Below, one piece after another: positions 1 through 8,655 of a stretch of DNA of 64,000 nucleotides (its first letter is position 1; every line of letters begins with the position of its first letter). Under the pieces are notes generated by a model. It searched no databases. It saw only the letters and a list, made by a program, of their open reading frames with translations, and was not told the DNA's origin. The position numbers and the translations under genes were made by a program. Source of the stretch: Elizabethkingia bruuniana (lineage in GTDB: Bacteria > Bacteroidota > Bacteroidia > Flavobacteriales > Weeksellaceae); NCBI RefSeq assembly GCF_002024805.1, contig NZ_CP014337.1, positions 3,596,001-3,660,000 of the forward strand. Direction: 5' to 3'.

Positions 1-387
1 GATCGTATCGATATACATATAGAAGTTGACAAAGTAGATTTTGAGCAGCTTTCTGACAAAAAGAAAGGAGAAACGAGTTCTGAAATTCGCCAACGTGTTA
101 TTCAGGCACGAAAAATTCAGTCCGATAGATTCAATAACCTGAATATTAACTGCAATGCTCAAATGGGACCAAAAGAAATAGATCAGTTCTGTGAACTCAA
201 TGAGTCATCCCTGAAGTTACTGAAAACTGCTATGGAAAAATTAAACCTTTCTGCCAGAGCCTACGACAGGATATTAAAAGTTGCCCGAACGATTGCTGAT
301 CTTGAAAATTCTCATAATCTGTCTACAGCTCACATTTCAGAAGCTATACAATACAGGAGTCTGGATCGGGAATTTTGGAATGTCTGA
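1..387 (+). CDS. comM: YifB/ComM family Mg chelatase-like AAA ATPase, C-terminal part
   Basis: This is the 3' end of a gene that enters the window from the left; the frame is open from base 1 to the TGA at 385-387. The first codons read DRIDIHIEV, the conserved sensor/arginine-finger stretch of the YifB/ComM magnesium-chelatase-like AAA family. They are followed by the usual C-terminal helical domain with LNLSARAYDRILKVARTIAD. The family includes Haemophilus ComM, a helicase that aids branch migration of incoming DNA in natural transformation. An internal ATG at 163 exists but is not the gene start. It converges with the DUF3078 gene, whose stop lies 6 bases downstream. Confidence 0.9.
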   Translation, partial: DRIDIHIEVDKVDFEQLSDKKKGETSSEIRQRVIQARKIQSDRFNNLNINCNAQMGPKEIDQFCELNESSLKLLKTAMEKLNLSARAYDRILKVARTIADLENSHNLSTAHISEAIQYRSLDREFWNV

Positions 388-393
388 AGGCGA

Positions 394-1515
394 TTATCCT
401 CTTACTCCGGTTCCAAAAGGTTTGATGAATTTTTTGCCATCAGGCCTGTCCTCCGCCTGCAAACCGAGATTATAAGAAATACCTACTCCTAAAGTCTGTT
501 TTAGCTGTAGTTTTTGTATCTGATCGTGATCATACAACAAATCAACAGATATAATAGTAGAAATAAATTTATTGAATTTAATATTAACTACACCTGTATA
601 GGCAATATCAACACGTTCCGGGTGGCTTGTATAACTGGAGAAAAGGTTAAGCTGATTGGTAAAGCTAAAATCCTTCATAATCTGGATTTTGTACATAATA
701 TTAGCTAATGCACCAAACTCCGTTCTTACACTTTGTCCATTTCTTTCCAAACCATAATTACCCGCTACCTGAAGCTTGGGATCCAATACAAAAGTAAATC
801 TTCCTGTTGCCGGACGGAATATTACCTGAAAATTCTCTTTCGGGTTAAAAGAGATACCGAGACCTATATTCAGGTATCCCGGAGCCATAAATTTCGATAT
901 TCTGTCATTATAAACAGGCTCTGGTGTCGTAGAATAATTATATCCCGGAGAAAACTGAGAAAGAAACTGTATACCAGCAGACAGATAATAATTCTTTCTA
1001 AGGTCATAACCATAGTTGGACATGATATTGATGTAGTCATCTGTCTTTCTGGAGGATTGCCCTTGAGAAGATACCAATCCATAGCCTAATTGAAAATTAT
1101 TGTCCAGGAAATGTCTTCCTTTTTTATAAATCAGGCTGTAATTCACCTTAGCATTTATTCCGACACTATTATTTCCACCTGCATTCCAGTTAGAGAAGGC
1201 TGCCTGATTAAACAAAACATTATTCTGTCCATATACATACCATCTTCTAAGACTTGGGGATCTCATAATCTGATAAGGCGTAACCGGAATTGGCTCTGTT
1301 AGTGCAGCTATAACGACAGGCTGCTGAATAATAATAGTATCTATTTTTATTCTTGGAATTTTCACCATGCTGAAATTAGAAAGACTATCCACGTTTACAC
1401 TGTTTTCTTTCCATTTAGCCTGATTAATAGAATCGATAACAGCTTTTGTTTTTGCATGCTGAGCTGAAACCAGCATTGCAAAAAAGAACAACGTACCTAT
1501 TAAAACCCTATTCAT
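394..1515 (-). CDS. DUF3078 domain-containing outer-membrane-like protein
   Basis: Predicted secreted protein of 373 aa. It begins with a signal peptide (MNRVLIGTLFFFAMLVSAQ) and continues as alternating beta strands typical of an outer-membrane barrel. The segment FNQAAFSNWNAGGNNSVGIN matches the W-N-x-G-G-x-N-S signature of the Bacteroidota DUF3078 family, whose function is unknown. A TTG three codons upstream (1524) could also start the frame, but the ATG at 1515 fits the signal peptide directly. A TAnnTTTG element lies at 1549-1542, suitably upstream. The gene is divergent from the rhomboid gene and convergent with comM. Confidence 0.8.
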   Translation of the reverse strand: MNRVLIGTLFFFAMLVSAQHAKTKAVIDSINQAKWKENSVNVDSLSNFSMVKIPRIKIDTIIIQQPVVIAALTEPIPVTPYQIMRSPSLRRWYVYGQNNVLFNQAAFSNWNAGGNNSVGINAKVNYSLIYKKGRHFLDNNFQLGYGLVSSQGQSSRKTDDYINIMSNYGYDLRKNYYLSAGIQFLSQFSPGYNYSTTPEPVYNDRISKFMAPGYLNIGLGISFNPKENFQVIFRPATGRFTFVLDPKLQVAGNYGLERNGQSVRTEFGALANIMYKIQIMKDFSFTNQLNLFSSYTSHPERVDIAYTGVVNIKFNKFISTIISVDLLYDHDQIQKLQLKQTLGVGISYNLGLQAEDRPDGKKFIKPFGTGVRG

Positions 1516-1541
1516 TTTTTCCAATCTTTTTAAAATTCGTT

Positions 1542-1549
1542 CAAAAATA
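1542..1549 (-). promoter_or_regulatory. -7 element of the DUF3078 gene promoter
   Basis: Read on the minus strand this is TATTTTTG, matching the Bacteroidota -7 consensus TAnnTTTG, 27 nt before the chosen ATG. No clear TTG sits at the expected -33 distance, so the call rests on the -7 element alone. Confidence 0.4.
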
Positions 1550-1682
1550 CAACTTCTTTATAAAAAAAGAAATTTTGTCACTTCTATGACTATTTAAAAA
1601 CGAATAAATACTCATTTTATGTCAAAAGATGCCAAAAATAAATCGTAAATAGTATGGCAAAACTTTTGCGCACCTTCTAATT

Positions 1683-2450
1683 ATGTTCAAAGGAGTTATA
1701 CACCCAAAGGCTATCATTATGCCTTTACTTTTTTTAGCCGCAATATGGTTAGGATTTCTCGTACAGAACCTTGGACTGATCGAAGGTTGTGATGGTGCTA
1801 TTATACCATTAGTTCCTTCAGGGCTTAAAGGCATTTTCTTTTCACCTTTTTTACATGGCAGTTGGGAGCATATACTCGGCAACTCATTACCTTTGGTTGT
1901 ATTAAGCTCGTTACTATACCAATTTTACGGATCCGTAGCAGATAGAGTTATGCTTTATGGCTGGCTGTTTTCCGGGTTAGCAGTTTGGATGACACCATCA
2001 ATTAATTTATTCGACCACCAGACCTATACTTCTTGTATTATTGGTGCCAGTGGTGTTATATATGTACTCGCTTTCTTCCTCTTCGCCAGTGGTGTTATAC
2101 GATGGAACCTAAAATTATTAACAGTATCGCTTATAGTAGCTCTTTATTATGGCAGTATGATCTGGGGAATGATTCCTGAAGAGCTTCTCTTCACTCTAAA
2201 TGAGCCAAGCCGGATATCCTGGCAATCCCATTTATCAGGAGCTGTTATCGGCATTATTATGGCCTTTATTTATAAAGATAAAGGGGAGAAAAGAAGAAAA
2301 TTCATTTGGGAATATCCTGAGTATTATAACGAGAAAGACGATATCCTTTGGCAGAAATATATTCAGGAAAACCCGGAAGACTTCAGAGAACTTCCTTACA
2401 GAAAAAAAGAAGATATTTGGGATTTTTTAGATGAAATAAGAAAAAAATAA
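1683..2450 (+). CDS. Rhomboid family intramembrane serine protease
   Basis: Integral membrane protein of 255 aa with six or so hydrophobic segments. The rhomboid catalytic signature is present: GASG with Ser123 in one helix and His183 in a later helix (QSHLSGAVIG) form the Ser-His dyad. HGSWEHILGN (His58, His63, Asn67) matches the HxxxN oxyanion element of helix 2. A charged cytosolic tail of about 55 residues follows (KDKGEKRRK onward). Rhomboids cleave transmembrane substrates within the lipid bilayer; the substrate here is unknown. dprA starts 37 nt downstream on the same strand, so co-transcription is possible. Confidence 0.9.
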   Translation: MFKGVIHPKAIIMPLLFLAAIWLGFLVQNLGLIEGCDGAIIPLVPSGLKGIFFSPFLHGSWEHILGNSLPLVVLSSLLYQFYGSVADRVMLYGWLFSGLAVWMTPSINLFDHQTYTSCIIGASGVIYVLAFFLFASGVIRWNLKLLTVSLIVALYYGSMIWGMIPEELLFTLNEPSRISWQSHLSGAVIGIIMAFIYKDKGEKRRKFIWEYPEYYNEKDDILWQKYIQENPEDFRELPYRKKEDIWDFLDEIRKK

Positions 2451-2487
2451 TTAATAATTTTCTTATTTTTAAGGAAATACATTTTAA

Positions 2488-3597
2488 ATGTTTTCCGAAG
2501 AGCATCTTTATTCCATAGCGCTAAGACATTGCCCGCAGATCGGCGATTTATACTTCAAGAAAATAGTCAGCACAACAGGCTCTGCTCAAAATGCATGGAA
2601 CCTGCACAAACATGAGCTGATTAAATTATATGGTATTGGGAACAAAATAGCAGAAGATATAGGGAAAAATTCTCATTTACAATTTGCAGAAAGAGAACTA
2701 GAGTTCTGCTATAAGAATAACATTCAGATTTTACTTTCTCATCAGGGACATTTCCCGGAATTATTATATCAATGCGATGATGCACCAGCAATACTCTATC
2801 AGAAAGGAAAATTTGATCACCTTAGAACAAATATTAGCATAGTAGGTACAAGAAAAAGTTCGAAGTATGGTAAAGAGTTTATTACCGAATTTTTGTATTC
2901 TCTAAAAGATAATAATATCCAAACAGTAAGTGGACTCGCAATAGGCACAGACACTTGTACGCATGAAGAATCTTTAACAAATCACATTCCCACTGTCGCA
3001 GTATTAGCACATGGTTTTCATATGCTGTATCCTGATAAGAACAGAAAATTAGCTGATAAAATTCTGGAGCATAATGGCTGCCTTTTTACTGAATTCAATT
3101 CATCACAACCACCGATAAGAGAAAGTTTTATCCAAAGAAACAGAATTATTGCCGGAATATCGCCCGTAACAATCATAACAGAAACGGCTTATGGTGGAGG
3201 TTCTGTAAGCACGGCTAATTATGCCAATATATATAACCGTGAAGTCCTTGCTCTTCCGGGGTCGATTGAGGATAAATACAGCCAGGGATGCAATCTTTTG
3301 ATTTCGCAAAATAAAGCAAGAATTATTGTTTCCATCCCTGATACGATTGACTATCTGGGCCTTGTTGCCAAACCTGTGGAACAGCTCCCTCTATTTCATG
3401 AAAAAGAGATCCCTGTGAACCTTACATCGGAGCAAAAACTGATCCTATCTGCAATAGCAGATTCTCCTAATATAAACCCGGATGAAATTGCCGAAAAAGT
3501 ATCTCTTCCTGTTTATAAAATTTTACCCATAATATTAGATCTGGAACTTTTGGGGCACATTAAAGCCTCTTCCGGGAGACAATATTACCCAAGCTGA
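2488..3597 (+). CDS. dprA: DNA-processing protein DprA
   Basis: Protein of 369 aa with DprA/Smf architecture: an N-terminal helical region with a helix-hairpin-helix-like LYGIGNKIAEDIG (about 48-60), a Rossmann-like core beginning with SIVGTRKSSKYG (about 117-128) and SGLAIGTDTCTHEESL (about 148-163), and a C-terminal winged-helix part near 310-369. DprA binds incoming single-stranded DNA and loads RecA during natural transformation. The usual SGLARGID motif is altered to SGLAIGTD, a modest divergence. Together with comM at the left edge, two competence-related genes lie within 4 kb. Confidence 0.92.
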   Translation: MFSEEHLYSIALRHCPQIGDLYFKKIVSTTGSAQNAWNLHKHELIKLYGIGNKIAEDIGKNSHLQFAERELEFCYKNNIQILLSHQGHFPELLYQCDDAPAILYQKGKFDHLRTNISIVGTRKSSKYGKEFITEFLYSLKDNNIQTVSGLAIGTDTCTHEESLTNHIPTVAVLAHGFHMLYPDKNRKLADKILEHNGCLFTEFNSSQPPIRESFIQRNRIIAGISPVTIITETAYGGGSVSTANYANIYNREVLALPGSIEDKYSQGCNLLISQNKARIIVSIPDTIDYLGLVAKPVEQLPLFHEKEIPVNLTSEQKLILSAIADSPNINPDEIAEKVSLPVYKILPIILDLELLGHIKASSGRQYYPS

Positions 3598-3730
3598 GAA
3601 TTAACAATTTCTTAATATTATATTATTTAATGAATAAAGAATGAAACTTTCTAACAAACAAAAGTAAATTGTAAAATTTTTAAAACAAACCCGTATTTTT
3701 TTTAAATTTTACTGAAATTCAAAATATTCC

Positions 3731-3760
3731 TTGGTAGATATGGGAAAAATTTTAACTTTG
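3731..3760 (+). promoter_or_regulatory. gdhA promoter
   Basis: TTG at 3731-3733 and TAACTTTG at 3753-3760 are separated by 19 nt, an exact fit to the Bacteroidota sigma consensus TTG-N19-TAnnTTTG. The gdhA start lies 22 nt downstream of the -7 element. Confidence 0.8.
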
Positions 3761-3782
3761 TTCGGACAAAAATCAAATTCTA

Positions 3783-5147
3783 ATGGAACAATTTAGTGCA
3801 GAAGTACAACAGGAAATTGACCGCTTTATGGCTTATATTGAAGCCAAAAACCCTAATGAACCAGAGTTTATTCAAGCCGTACGCGAAGTAGCTGTAACGG
3901 TGATTCCGTTTATTCTTTCAAAAGATCAATACAAAGGATTCAAGCTATTGGAAAGAATGGCTGAACCAGAGAGAGTGATTATTTTCCGTGTTCCATGGTT
4001 TGATGATAAAGGAGAAATTCAGGTAAACAGAGGTTTCAGAATTCAGATGAATTCTGCAATCGGACCATATAAAGGAGGATTACGTTTCCATCCTACAGTT
4101 AACCTAAGTGTACTAAAGTTCTTAGCTTTTGAACAAGTATTCAAAAACAGCTTAACAACTCTACCAATGGGTGGAGGAAAAGGTGGTGCAGATTTCGATC
4201 CAAGCGGAAAATCTGACAATGAAATTATGCGTTTCTGCCAGGCTTTCATGACAGAGCTTTGCAAACACATCGGACCAGATACTGACGTTCCTGCTGGAGA
4301 TATCGGTGTTGGTGCAAGAGAAATTGGCTACCTATTTGGTCAGTATAAAAAAATAAGAAACGAATTTACCGGTGTACTTACCGGAAAAGGACTTGCATAT
4401 GGAGGTTCACTTATCCGTCCTGAAGCTACAGGATACGGTGTAGTATACTTCTGCGAGCAGATGCTAAAAACTATCGGTGAAAGCATCAGCGGTAAAACTT
4501 TTGCAGTTTCCGGATTCGGAAACGTAGCATGGGGTGTAATTAAAAAAATCGATCAGCTGGGGGGTAAAGCTATTACGCTTTCTGGCCCGGATGGATACAT
4601 CTACGATCCGGAAGGAATCTCTGGAGACAAGATTGATTATCTATTAGAACTTCGTGCTTCAGGAAATAACAGAGCTGAGGATTATGCTAAGAAATACCCT
4701 TCTGCAACATTTGTTGCTGGTAAGAGACCTTGGGAGGTAAAATGTGATGTTGCTATTCCTTCTGCAACTCAGAATGAATTAGATTTAGAAGATGCTCAAA
4801 ACCTTGTAGCTAATGGATGTATTTGTGTAACTGAAGCTGCTAACATGCCTTCTACTTTAGATGCTATTAACTACTTCCTGGACAACAAAGTATTGTTCTC
4901 TCCTGGTAAAGCATCTAATGCTGGTGGTGTTGCAACTTCTGGTCTTGAAATGACGCAAAACTCTCTACGTCTTAACTGGTCTTCTGAGGAAGTAGATGCT
5001 CGTCTGAAAGAAATTATGATTGGTATCCACAAAGCTTGTAGAGACTACGGTAAAGATGAAGATGGTTACGTAAACTATGTAAAAGGAGCTAACATTGCCG
5101 GATTTGTGAAAGTAGCAGAAGCTATGCTTGCACAAGGTGTTGTATAG
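3783..5147 (+). CDS. gdhA: NADP-type glutamate dehydrogenase
   Basis: Enzyme of 454 aa, the usual length of the hexameric bacterial glutamate dehydrogenases. It interconverts 2-oxoglutarate plus ammonium and glutamate in the cytosol. Visible signatures are GPYKGGLRFHP (Lys97), the catalytic-site motif LPMGGGKGGADFDP (Lys133), PAGDIGVG with the catalytic Asp, and the dinucleotide-binding GFGNVAWG. The length and motifs favour the NADP-dependent, ammonium-assimilating class; cofactor preference is inferred from family. It is monocistronic, with its own strong promoter and a downstream hairpin terminator. Confidence 0.95.
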   Translation: MEQFSAEVQQEIDRFMAYIEAKNPNEPEFIQAVREVAVTVIPFILSKDQYKGFKLLERMAEPERVIIFRVPWFDDKGEIQVNRGFRIQMNSAIGPYKGGLRFHPTVNLSVLKFLAFEQVFKNSLTTLPMGGGKGGADFDPSGKSDNEIMRFCQAFMTELCKHIGPDTDVPAGDIGVGAREIGYLFGQYKKIRNEFTGVLTGKGLAYGGSLIRPEATGYGVVYFCEQMLKTIGESISGKTFAVSGFGNVAWGVIKKIDQLGGKAITLSGPDGYIYDPEGISGDKIDYLLELRASGNNRAEDYAKKYPSATFVAGKRPWEVKCDVAIPSATQNELDLEDAQNLVANGCICVTEAANMPSTLDAINYFLDNKVLFSPGKASNAGGVATSGLEMTQNSLRLNWSSEEVDARLKEIMIGIHKACRDYGKDEDGYVNYVKGANIAGFVKVAEAMLAQGVV

Positions 5148-5173
5148 AAACAAAAAGTAAAATATGAAGAAGT

Positions 5174-5202
5174 AAAAAGGATGGTTTTGAACCATCCTTT
5201 TT
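5174..5202. terminator. Bidirectional intrinsic terminator between gdhA and the Thr-rich gene
   Basis: A perfect 13-bp stem (AAAAAGGATGGTT with AACCATCCTTTTT) with a 3-nt loop. A and T tracts flank it, so it can end transcripts from both converging genes. Confidence 0.85.
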
Positions 5203-5236
5203 ATTTTGAAGAAAAACTAAATAGCGAAGATTTGAA

Positions 5237-5515
5237 TTACTCAATTTTCTTTTCTTTTTTCTTCTTTTTCTCGTGAGTCGCTTTCGGATCATTTGTTTCC
5301 GGCTGCTTCTTGTCATCTGTATTTACACTAGTTGTTGTACTCACCTCTGTCGATGTTTTAGCCGGAGCTGTAGTTGTTGTACTTGTAGAAGGTGTTGTTG
5401 CTACTTCTGTTGTCGTTGTAGTAGTTTTCTTAGTAGTGTCCTGAGTTGTTGACTGAGCAAATGTAGCACCTGTACCTAAAGCCAGTAAAATGGCTGAGAA
5501 AAATAACCTTTTCAT
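5237..5515 (-). CDS. Small secreted Thr-rich protein with Lys-rich tail
   Basis: Protein of 92 aa that I do not recognise. Residues 1-20 are a clear signal peptide ending TFA-Q. The mature part (about 21-65) is almost entirely Thr, Ser, Ala and Val, low-complexity and likely unstructured. The C-terminus (about 80-92) is a Lys/Glu run. Such proteins are common in Flavobacteriia as unnamed secreted or surface proteins; a role as envelope linker or glycosylation target is speculation. It is convergent with gdhA and shares its terminator. Confidence 0.7.
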   Translation of the reverse strand: MKRLFFSAILLALGTGATFAQSTTQDTTKKTTTTTTEVATTPSTSTTTTAPAKTSTEVSTTTSVNTDDKKQPETNDPKATHEKKKKKEKKIE

Positions 5516-5641
5516 AATGTTTCGTTTTTAAAAATTAAATTTTAGTGTTCAGTTTTAAAACGATCATTATCTATTTGAAATTGTTCACATTATATAACTT
5601 TAACGCACTTTGACATTATTTAATACTCATTGGGAATACGT

Positions 5642-6133
5642 TTACTTTTTTTCCAAATTTCTTCTAATTTTCTCTACGAAGGTATAAGCTGCAGGGCAAA
5701 TAATCGTGTTCTTTAATGTAAGATTATTAATCTGGTAAATTTTTTTTCGGTCTGTATGGGGATATTCACGACAAGCTTTAGGTCTTACCTCATAAATGGA
5801 ACACTTATTATCATCCATCAGAAAAAAACAAGGCAAAGCCTGTAAAACCTTATCCCGATCTTCATCTACTTTTAGAAATCTATCTTCAAAGTCAGACGGT
5901 TTCATACGAAGATGTTTTGCAACGCGCTCTATATCTTTTTCAGTAAATAATGGTCCCGTTGTTTTACAGCAATTGGCACATTGCAGGCAATCAATTTCCT
6001 CGAAAACCTCATCGTGAGTTTCCTGTACAACATAATCCAGATTTTTAGGGGGTTTCTTTTTAAGGGAATCCAGAAACTTTTTATGTTCTTTCTGTTTTAG
6101 TTTAGCCTGTTCTGCGTAATATTTTAGATCCAT
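5642..6133 (-). CDS. YkgJ family cysteine-cluster protein
   Basis: Protein of 163 aa with the CxxCxxCC signature at Cys49, Cys52, Cys55 and Cys56 plus Cys102, Cys111, Cys121 and Cys146. These eight cysteines define the YkgJ/UPF0153 family, thought to bind zinc or an iron-sulfur cluster. The segment DNKCSIYEVRPKACREYP is highly typical. The N-terminal 30 residues are Lys-rich. The molecular role is unknown. It is divergent from the truncated haemoglobin gene, with 93 nt between start codons. Confidence 0.88.
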   Translation of the reverse strand: MDLKYYAEQAKLKQKEHKKFLDSLKKKPPKNLDYVVQETHDEVFEEIDCLQCANCCKTTGPLFTEKDIERVAKHLRMKPSDFEDRFLKVDEDRDKVLQALPCFFLMDDNKCSIYEVRPKACREYPHTDRKKIYQINNLTLKNTIICPAAYTFVEKIRRNLEKK

Positions 6134-6180
6134 AATAAGCTACAAAATTAAGGATATGTAATTAATCAGTCTTTAAAATT

Positions 6181-6211
6181 TTGTAAAGCATTGCTTCTCA
6201 TTGTACCTTTG
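6181..6211 (+). promoter_or_regulatory. Promoter of the truncated haemoglobin gene
   Basis: TTG at 6181-6183 and TACCTTTG at 6204-6211 with a 20-nt spacer match the Bacteroidota promoter form. The implied start of transcription near 6217 lies downstream of an upstream in-frame TTG at 6191. That rules out the TTG and supports the ATG at 6227 as the start codon. Confidence 0.65.
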
Positions 6212-6226
6212 ATAAAAATAGTGGGA

Positions 6227-6607
6227 ATGAATGACCTGGAAACCCGAGAAGATATAGAGTTATTGGTAAACAAATTTTACCATAAAATTCAGACAGACAA
6301 TAAGATAGGCTTATTCTTCAATGATATAGCTAAAGTTGACTGGAACAAACATTTGCCTAAAATGTATGACTTCTGGGAATCGATTCTTTTTGGACAGATG
6401 ACCTATAAAGGCAACCCTATGCGCATGCATTTTCCGGTTAATGAAATAAAAGCCATCGAGAAGGAACATTTTGAGCATTGGATAAAGCTGTGGACAGAAA
6501 CAGTAGAAGAGAATTTCTCCGGAAAAAATGCAGATTTAGCGATATACAAAGCCAATAACATTGCAAGTCTTATGGCCTATAAAATGGAAATGGCCCGAAG
6601 ACTCTAA
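6227..6607 (+). CDS. Group III truncated haemoglobin
   Basis: Protein of 126 aa from the ATG at 6227. It has the 2-on-2 globin pattern of group III (P-type): FYHKIQTDNKIGLFFND near the N-terminus, W-x-x-H-L-P-K-M-Y-D-F-W in the B-E region, YKGNPMRMH, and HFEHWIKLW, which supplies the likely proximal haem histidine (His81). Group III members bind haem and have been linked to peroxide or nitrosative chemistry; the ligand here is not deducible. The stop overlaps the convergent AlkD-like gene by 4 bp. Confidence 0.88.
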   Translation: MNDLETREDIELLVNKFYHKIQTDNKIGLFFNDIAKVDWNKHLPKMYDFWESILFGQMTYKGNPMRMHFPVNEIKAIEKEHFEHWIKLWTETVEENFSGKNADLAIYKANNIASLMAYKMEMARRL

Positions 6608-7335
6608 ATATTCCCCTTAAGATAATCCTGCCTCAGATCTTCATCCAATCTTTCAATAGCATAGCGAAGGCTTGTTCTCGGCATTTCTTTATAGTGCTTG
6701 TTGAGGAAATTCAACATTACACTTTCATCCTTCTTCCCTATTTCCCGAAGCATCCAACCATTAGCTTTATGCATCAAATCATGCGGATGTTTCAGATTAT
6801 TGAGTATTAGCTTCTGTGTAAGCTCGTAATGTTTATTCTTTATAAACCAGAACGAACCCACAACTGCTACTCTCTTCTTCCACATATTCTCATCCGAGGA
6901 AAGCCTGTATAATATTTCCTCCTCGCTATTGTGAAAAGCATAATCGCCCAATATTTTATGTGCAGAAGAGTCTACAATATCCCAGTTGTTCACATATTTA
7001 AGATGATCGAGATAAAAATCTGCCAACTTTCTTTTTTCTGTAGTGCTTTTTGCCTTTTCATATTTGGCAACCAGAATAAGGATTGCTGTTAAACGCATCT
7101 CGTGTACCTCAGATTTCAACACCTCCGAAAGCTCTTCCAGTGAAATCTCTTTATAAAATTCTTTCGCTACACTTCGCTGATCCGGAACAGAAACACCATA
7201 GAATATATCTCCTTCTCCATACTCTCCTTTACCGGTTTTGAAATACCGCGGCATCTGAACAGCTCTTTCTGGTGTAGAAAGCATTTGAAGAGCCTCTTCT
7301 ATCTGTTGTCCTATATGATCCGCTTTTCCTTTCAT
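6604..7335 (-). CDS. AlkD-like DNA alkylation repair protein
   Basis: Protein of 243 aa made of ALK/HEAT-like helical repeats. It has the family hallmark YVNNWDIVDSSAHKILG and a later repeat with FIKNKHYELTQKLI. AlkD-type DNA glycosylases remove N3- and N7-alkylated purines without base flipping, using Trp and Asp residues; W and D of the NNWDIVD motif are present. It starts 6 nt after the stop of the antiporter gene, so the two are probably co-transcribed. Confidence 0.88.
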   Translation of the reverse strand: MKGKADHIGQQIEEALQMLSTPERAVQMPRYFKTGKGEYGEGDIFYGVSVPDQRSVAKEFYKEISLEELSEVLKSEVHEMRLTAILILVAKYEKAKSTTEKRKLADFYLDHLKYVNNWDIVDSSAHKILGDYAFHNSEEEILYRLSSDENMWKKRVAVVGSFWFIKNKHYELTQKLILNNLKHPHDLMHKANGWMLREIGKKDESVMLNFLNKHYKEMPRTSLRYAIERLDEDLRQDYLKGNI

Positions 7336-7341
7336 ATGCTA

Positions 7342-8616
7342 TTATTCTGAAATATGTTCCTGCTCCATCTCTTCGTTTGCAATCTTCTTAGGATTGGCTA
7401 CCTTACCAATAGTAAGTCCTTGAACTATAATAGAAAATACCACAACAAAGTAAGTAATACTAAGAATAGCTGTACTGTATTCGTTCTTTGGAATAGACAT
7501 CGCCAAGGCAATGGAGACTCCACCCCGAATTCCACCCCATATCAAAACCTTAATCGTTTGCGGACTGAATCGGCTTCTGAAAGACATAAACTGTGTTGGC
7601 CCCCATATAGAAATAACTCTGGCTAACAATACTACGGCAATGGCTATAATTCCAGGGATTACAAAGTTCTGAAGATCCTTTATCATTAAAAGTTCAAAAC
7701 CTATAAAAAGGAACAAAACGGCATTCAGAATTTCATCTATCAGCTCCCAGAATTTAATAAGGTAATCCTGGGTAACAGATTTCATCTTGAAATTAACATT
7801 GAAATTCCCCATGAACAAACCTGCAGCAACCATCGTTAATGGCCCTGAAATATGTAATTGCCGTGCAATAAGATAACCTCCCATTACTACAGACAGTGTA
7901 ACCAGTACCGATATAATGTAATCGTCTACTTCTCTCATCAGTCGGGAAGTAACCCAACCTAACAAAACGCCGAGTAACAATCCGCCGCCGGCTTCATGCA
8001 GTAATAAAAGAGAGATATTCTCTATTCCAAGATCCACTTCTTTACCCACCGCCAACTGCAGTACCACTGTAAAAACAACGACAGCCATACCATCATTAAA
8101 TAACGATTCTCCGGCAACCTTTGTTTCGAGCGATTTAGACACTTTTGCCTGTTTCAGAATACTGAGTACCGCCACAGGATCAGTTGGTGAAATCAAGGCC
8201 CCAAATACAAGGCAATACAGGAAAGGAATATGTACCCCTACAAGCGGAAAGATATAATAAACTCCAAAACCTACCACAAAGGTGGAGATCACCACACCTA
8301 CTGTTGAAAATATAAAAACAGGTCGAAACTGTTCTTTGAGGTCATTGATATTAATATGGATTCCTCCGGCAAATAATAAAAAGTTAAGCATTGCACCCAT
8401 CAGTACCTCTGTAAAATCAATACTATCCATCAGGCGGTTTAGCCTCACAAATGTTTTAGGCAGTACACTCTCTCCGAATATTACCAGAAATGTAGAAACA
8501 ACAATGGCAATAACCATAATCCCAATTGTACTTGGAAGTTTCAGAAATCGGTAATTGATATAGGCAAAAATAGATGCCAGCACTATGAGTGCAGAAAACG
8601 AATAATATAACTCCAT
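7342..8616 (-). CDS. Sodium:proton antiporter, CPA1 family
   Basis: Membrane protein of 424 aa with about 12 transmembrane helices. It carries the CPA1 signatures ISPTDPVAVLSILK and VAGESLFNDGMAVVVF, where the acidic residues of TDP and FNDG bind cations during exchange, and WGGIRGGVSIALAMSIP near the C-terminus. It probably exchanges Na+ (or K+) for H+ across the inner membrane. The order on the minus strand is hflX (39 nt upstream), this gene, then the AlkD-like gene, all closely spaced. Confidence 0.9.
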   Translation of the reverse strand: MELYYSFSALIVLASIFAYINYRFLKLPSTIGIMVIAIVVSTFLVIFGESVLPKTFVRLNRLMDSIDFTEVLMGAMLNFLLFAGGIHININDLKEQFRPVFIFSTVGVVISTFVVGFGVYYIFPLVGVHIPFLYCLVFGALISPTDPVAVLSILKQAKVSKSLETKVAGESLFNDGMAVVVFTVVLQLAVGKEVDLGIENISLLLLHEAGGGLLLGVLLGWVTSRLMREVDDYIISVLVTLSVVMGGYLIARQLHISGPLTMVAAGLFMGNFNVNFKMKSVTQDYLIKFWELIDEILNAVLFLFIGFELLMIKDLQNFVIPGIIAIAVVLLARVISIWGPTQFMSFRSRFSPQTIKVLIWGGIRGGVSIALAMSIPKNEYSTAILSITYFVVVFSIIVQGLTIGKVANPKKIANEEMEQEHISE

Positions 8617-8655
8617 CCTTCTTTTTTCTTCTTGTTGTGTTTTTTAGTTTATTTA

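Noticed and set aside
733-1089. 118-aa plus-strand ORF
   Set aside because: It lies wholly antisense to the DUF3078 gene and its product is rich in Arg, Ile and Cys without any domain; a shadow frame.
6191-6226. Upstream TTG start for the truncated haemoglobin
   Set aside because: A good promoter spans 6181-6211, so the TTG would lie within or before the transcript start; the ATG at 6227 fits the family.
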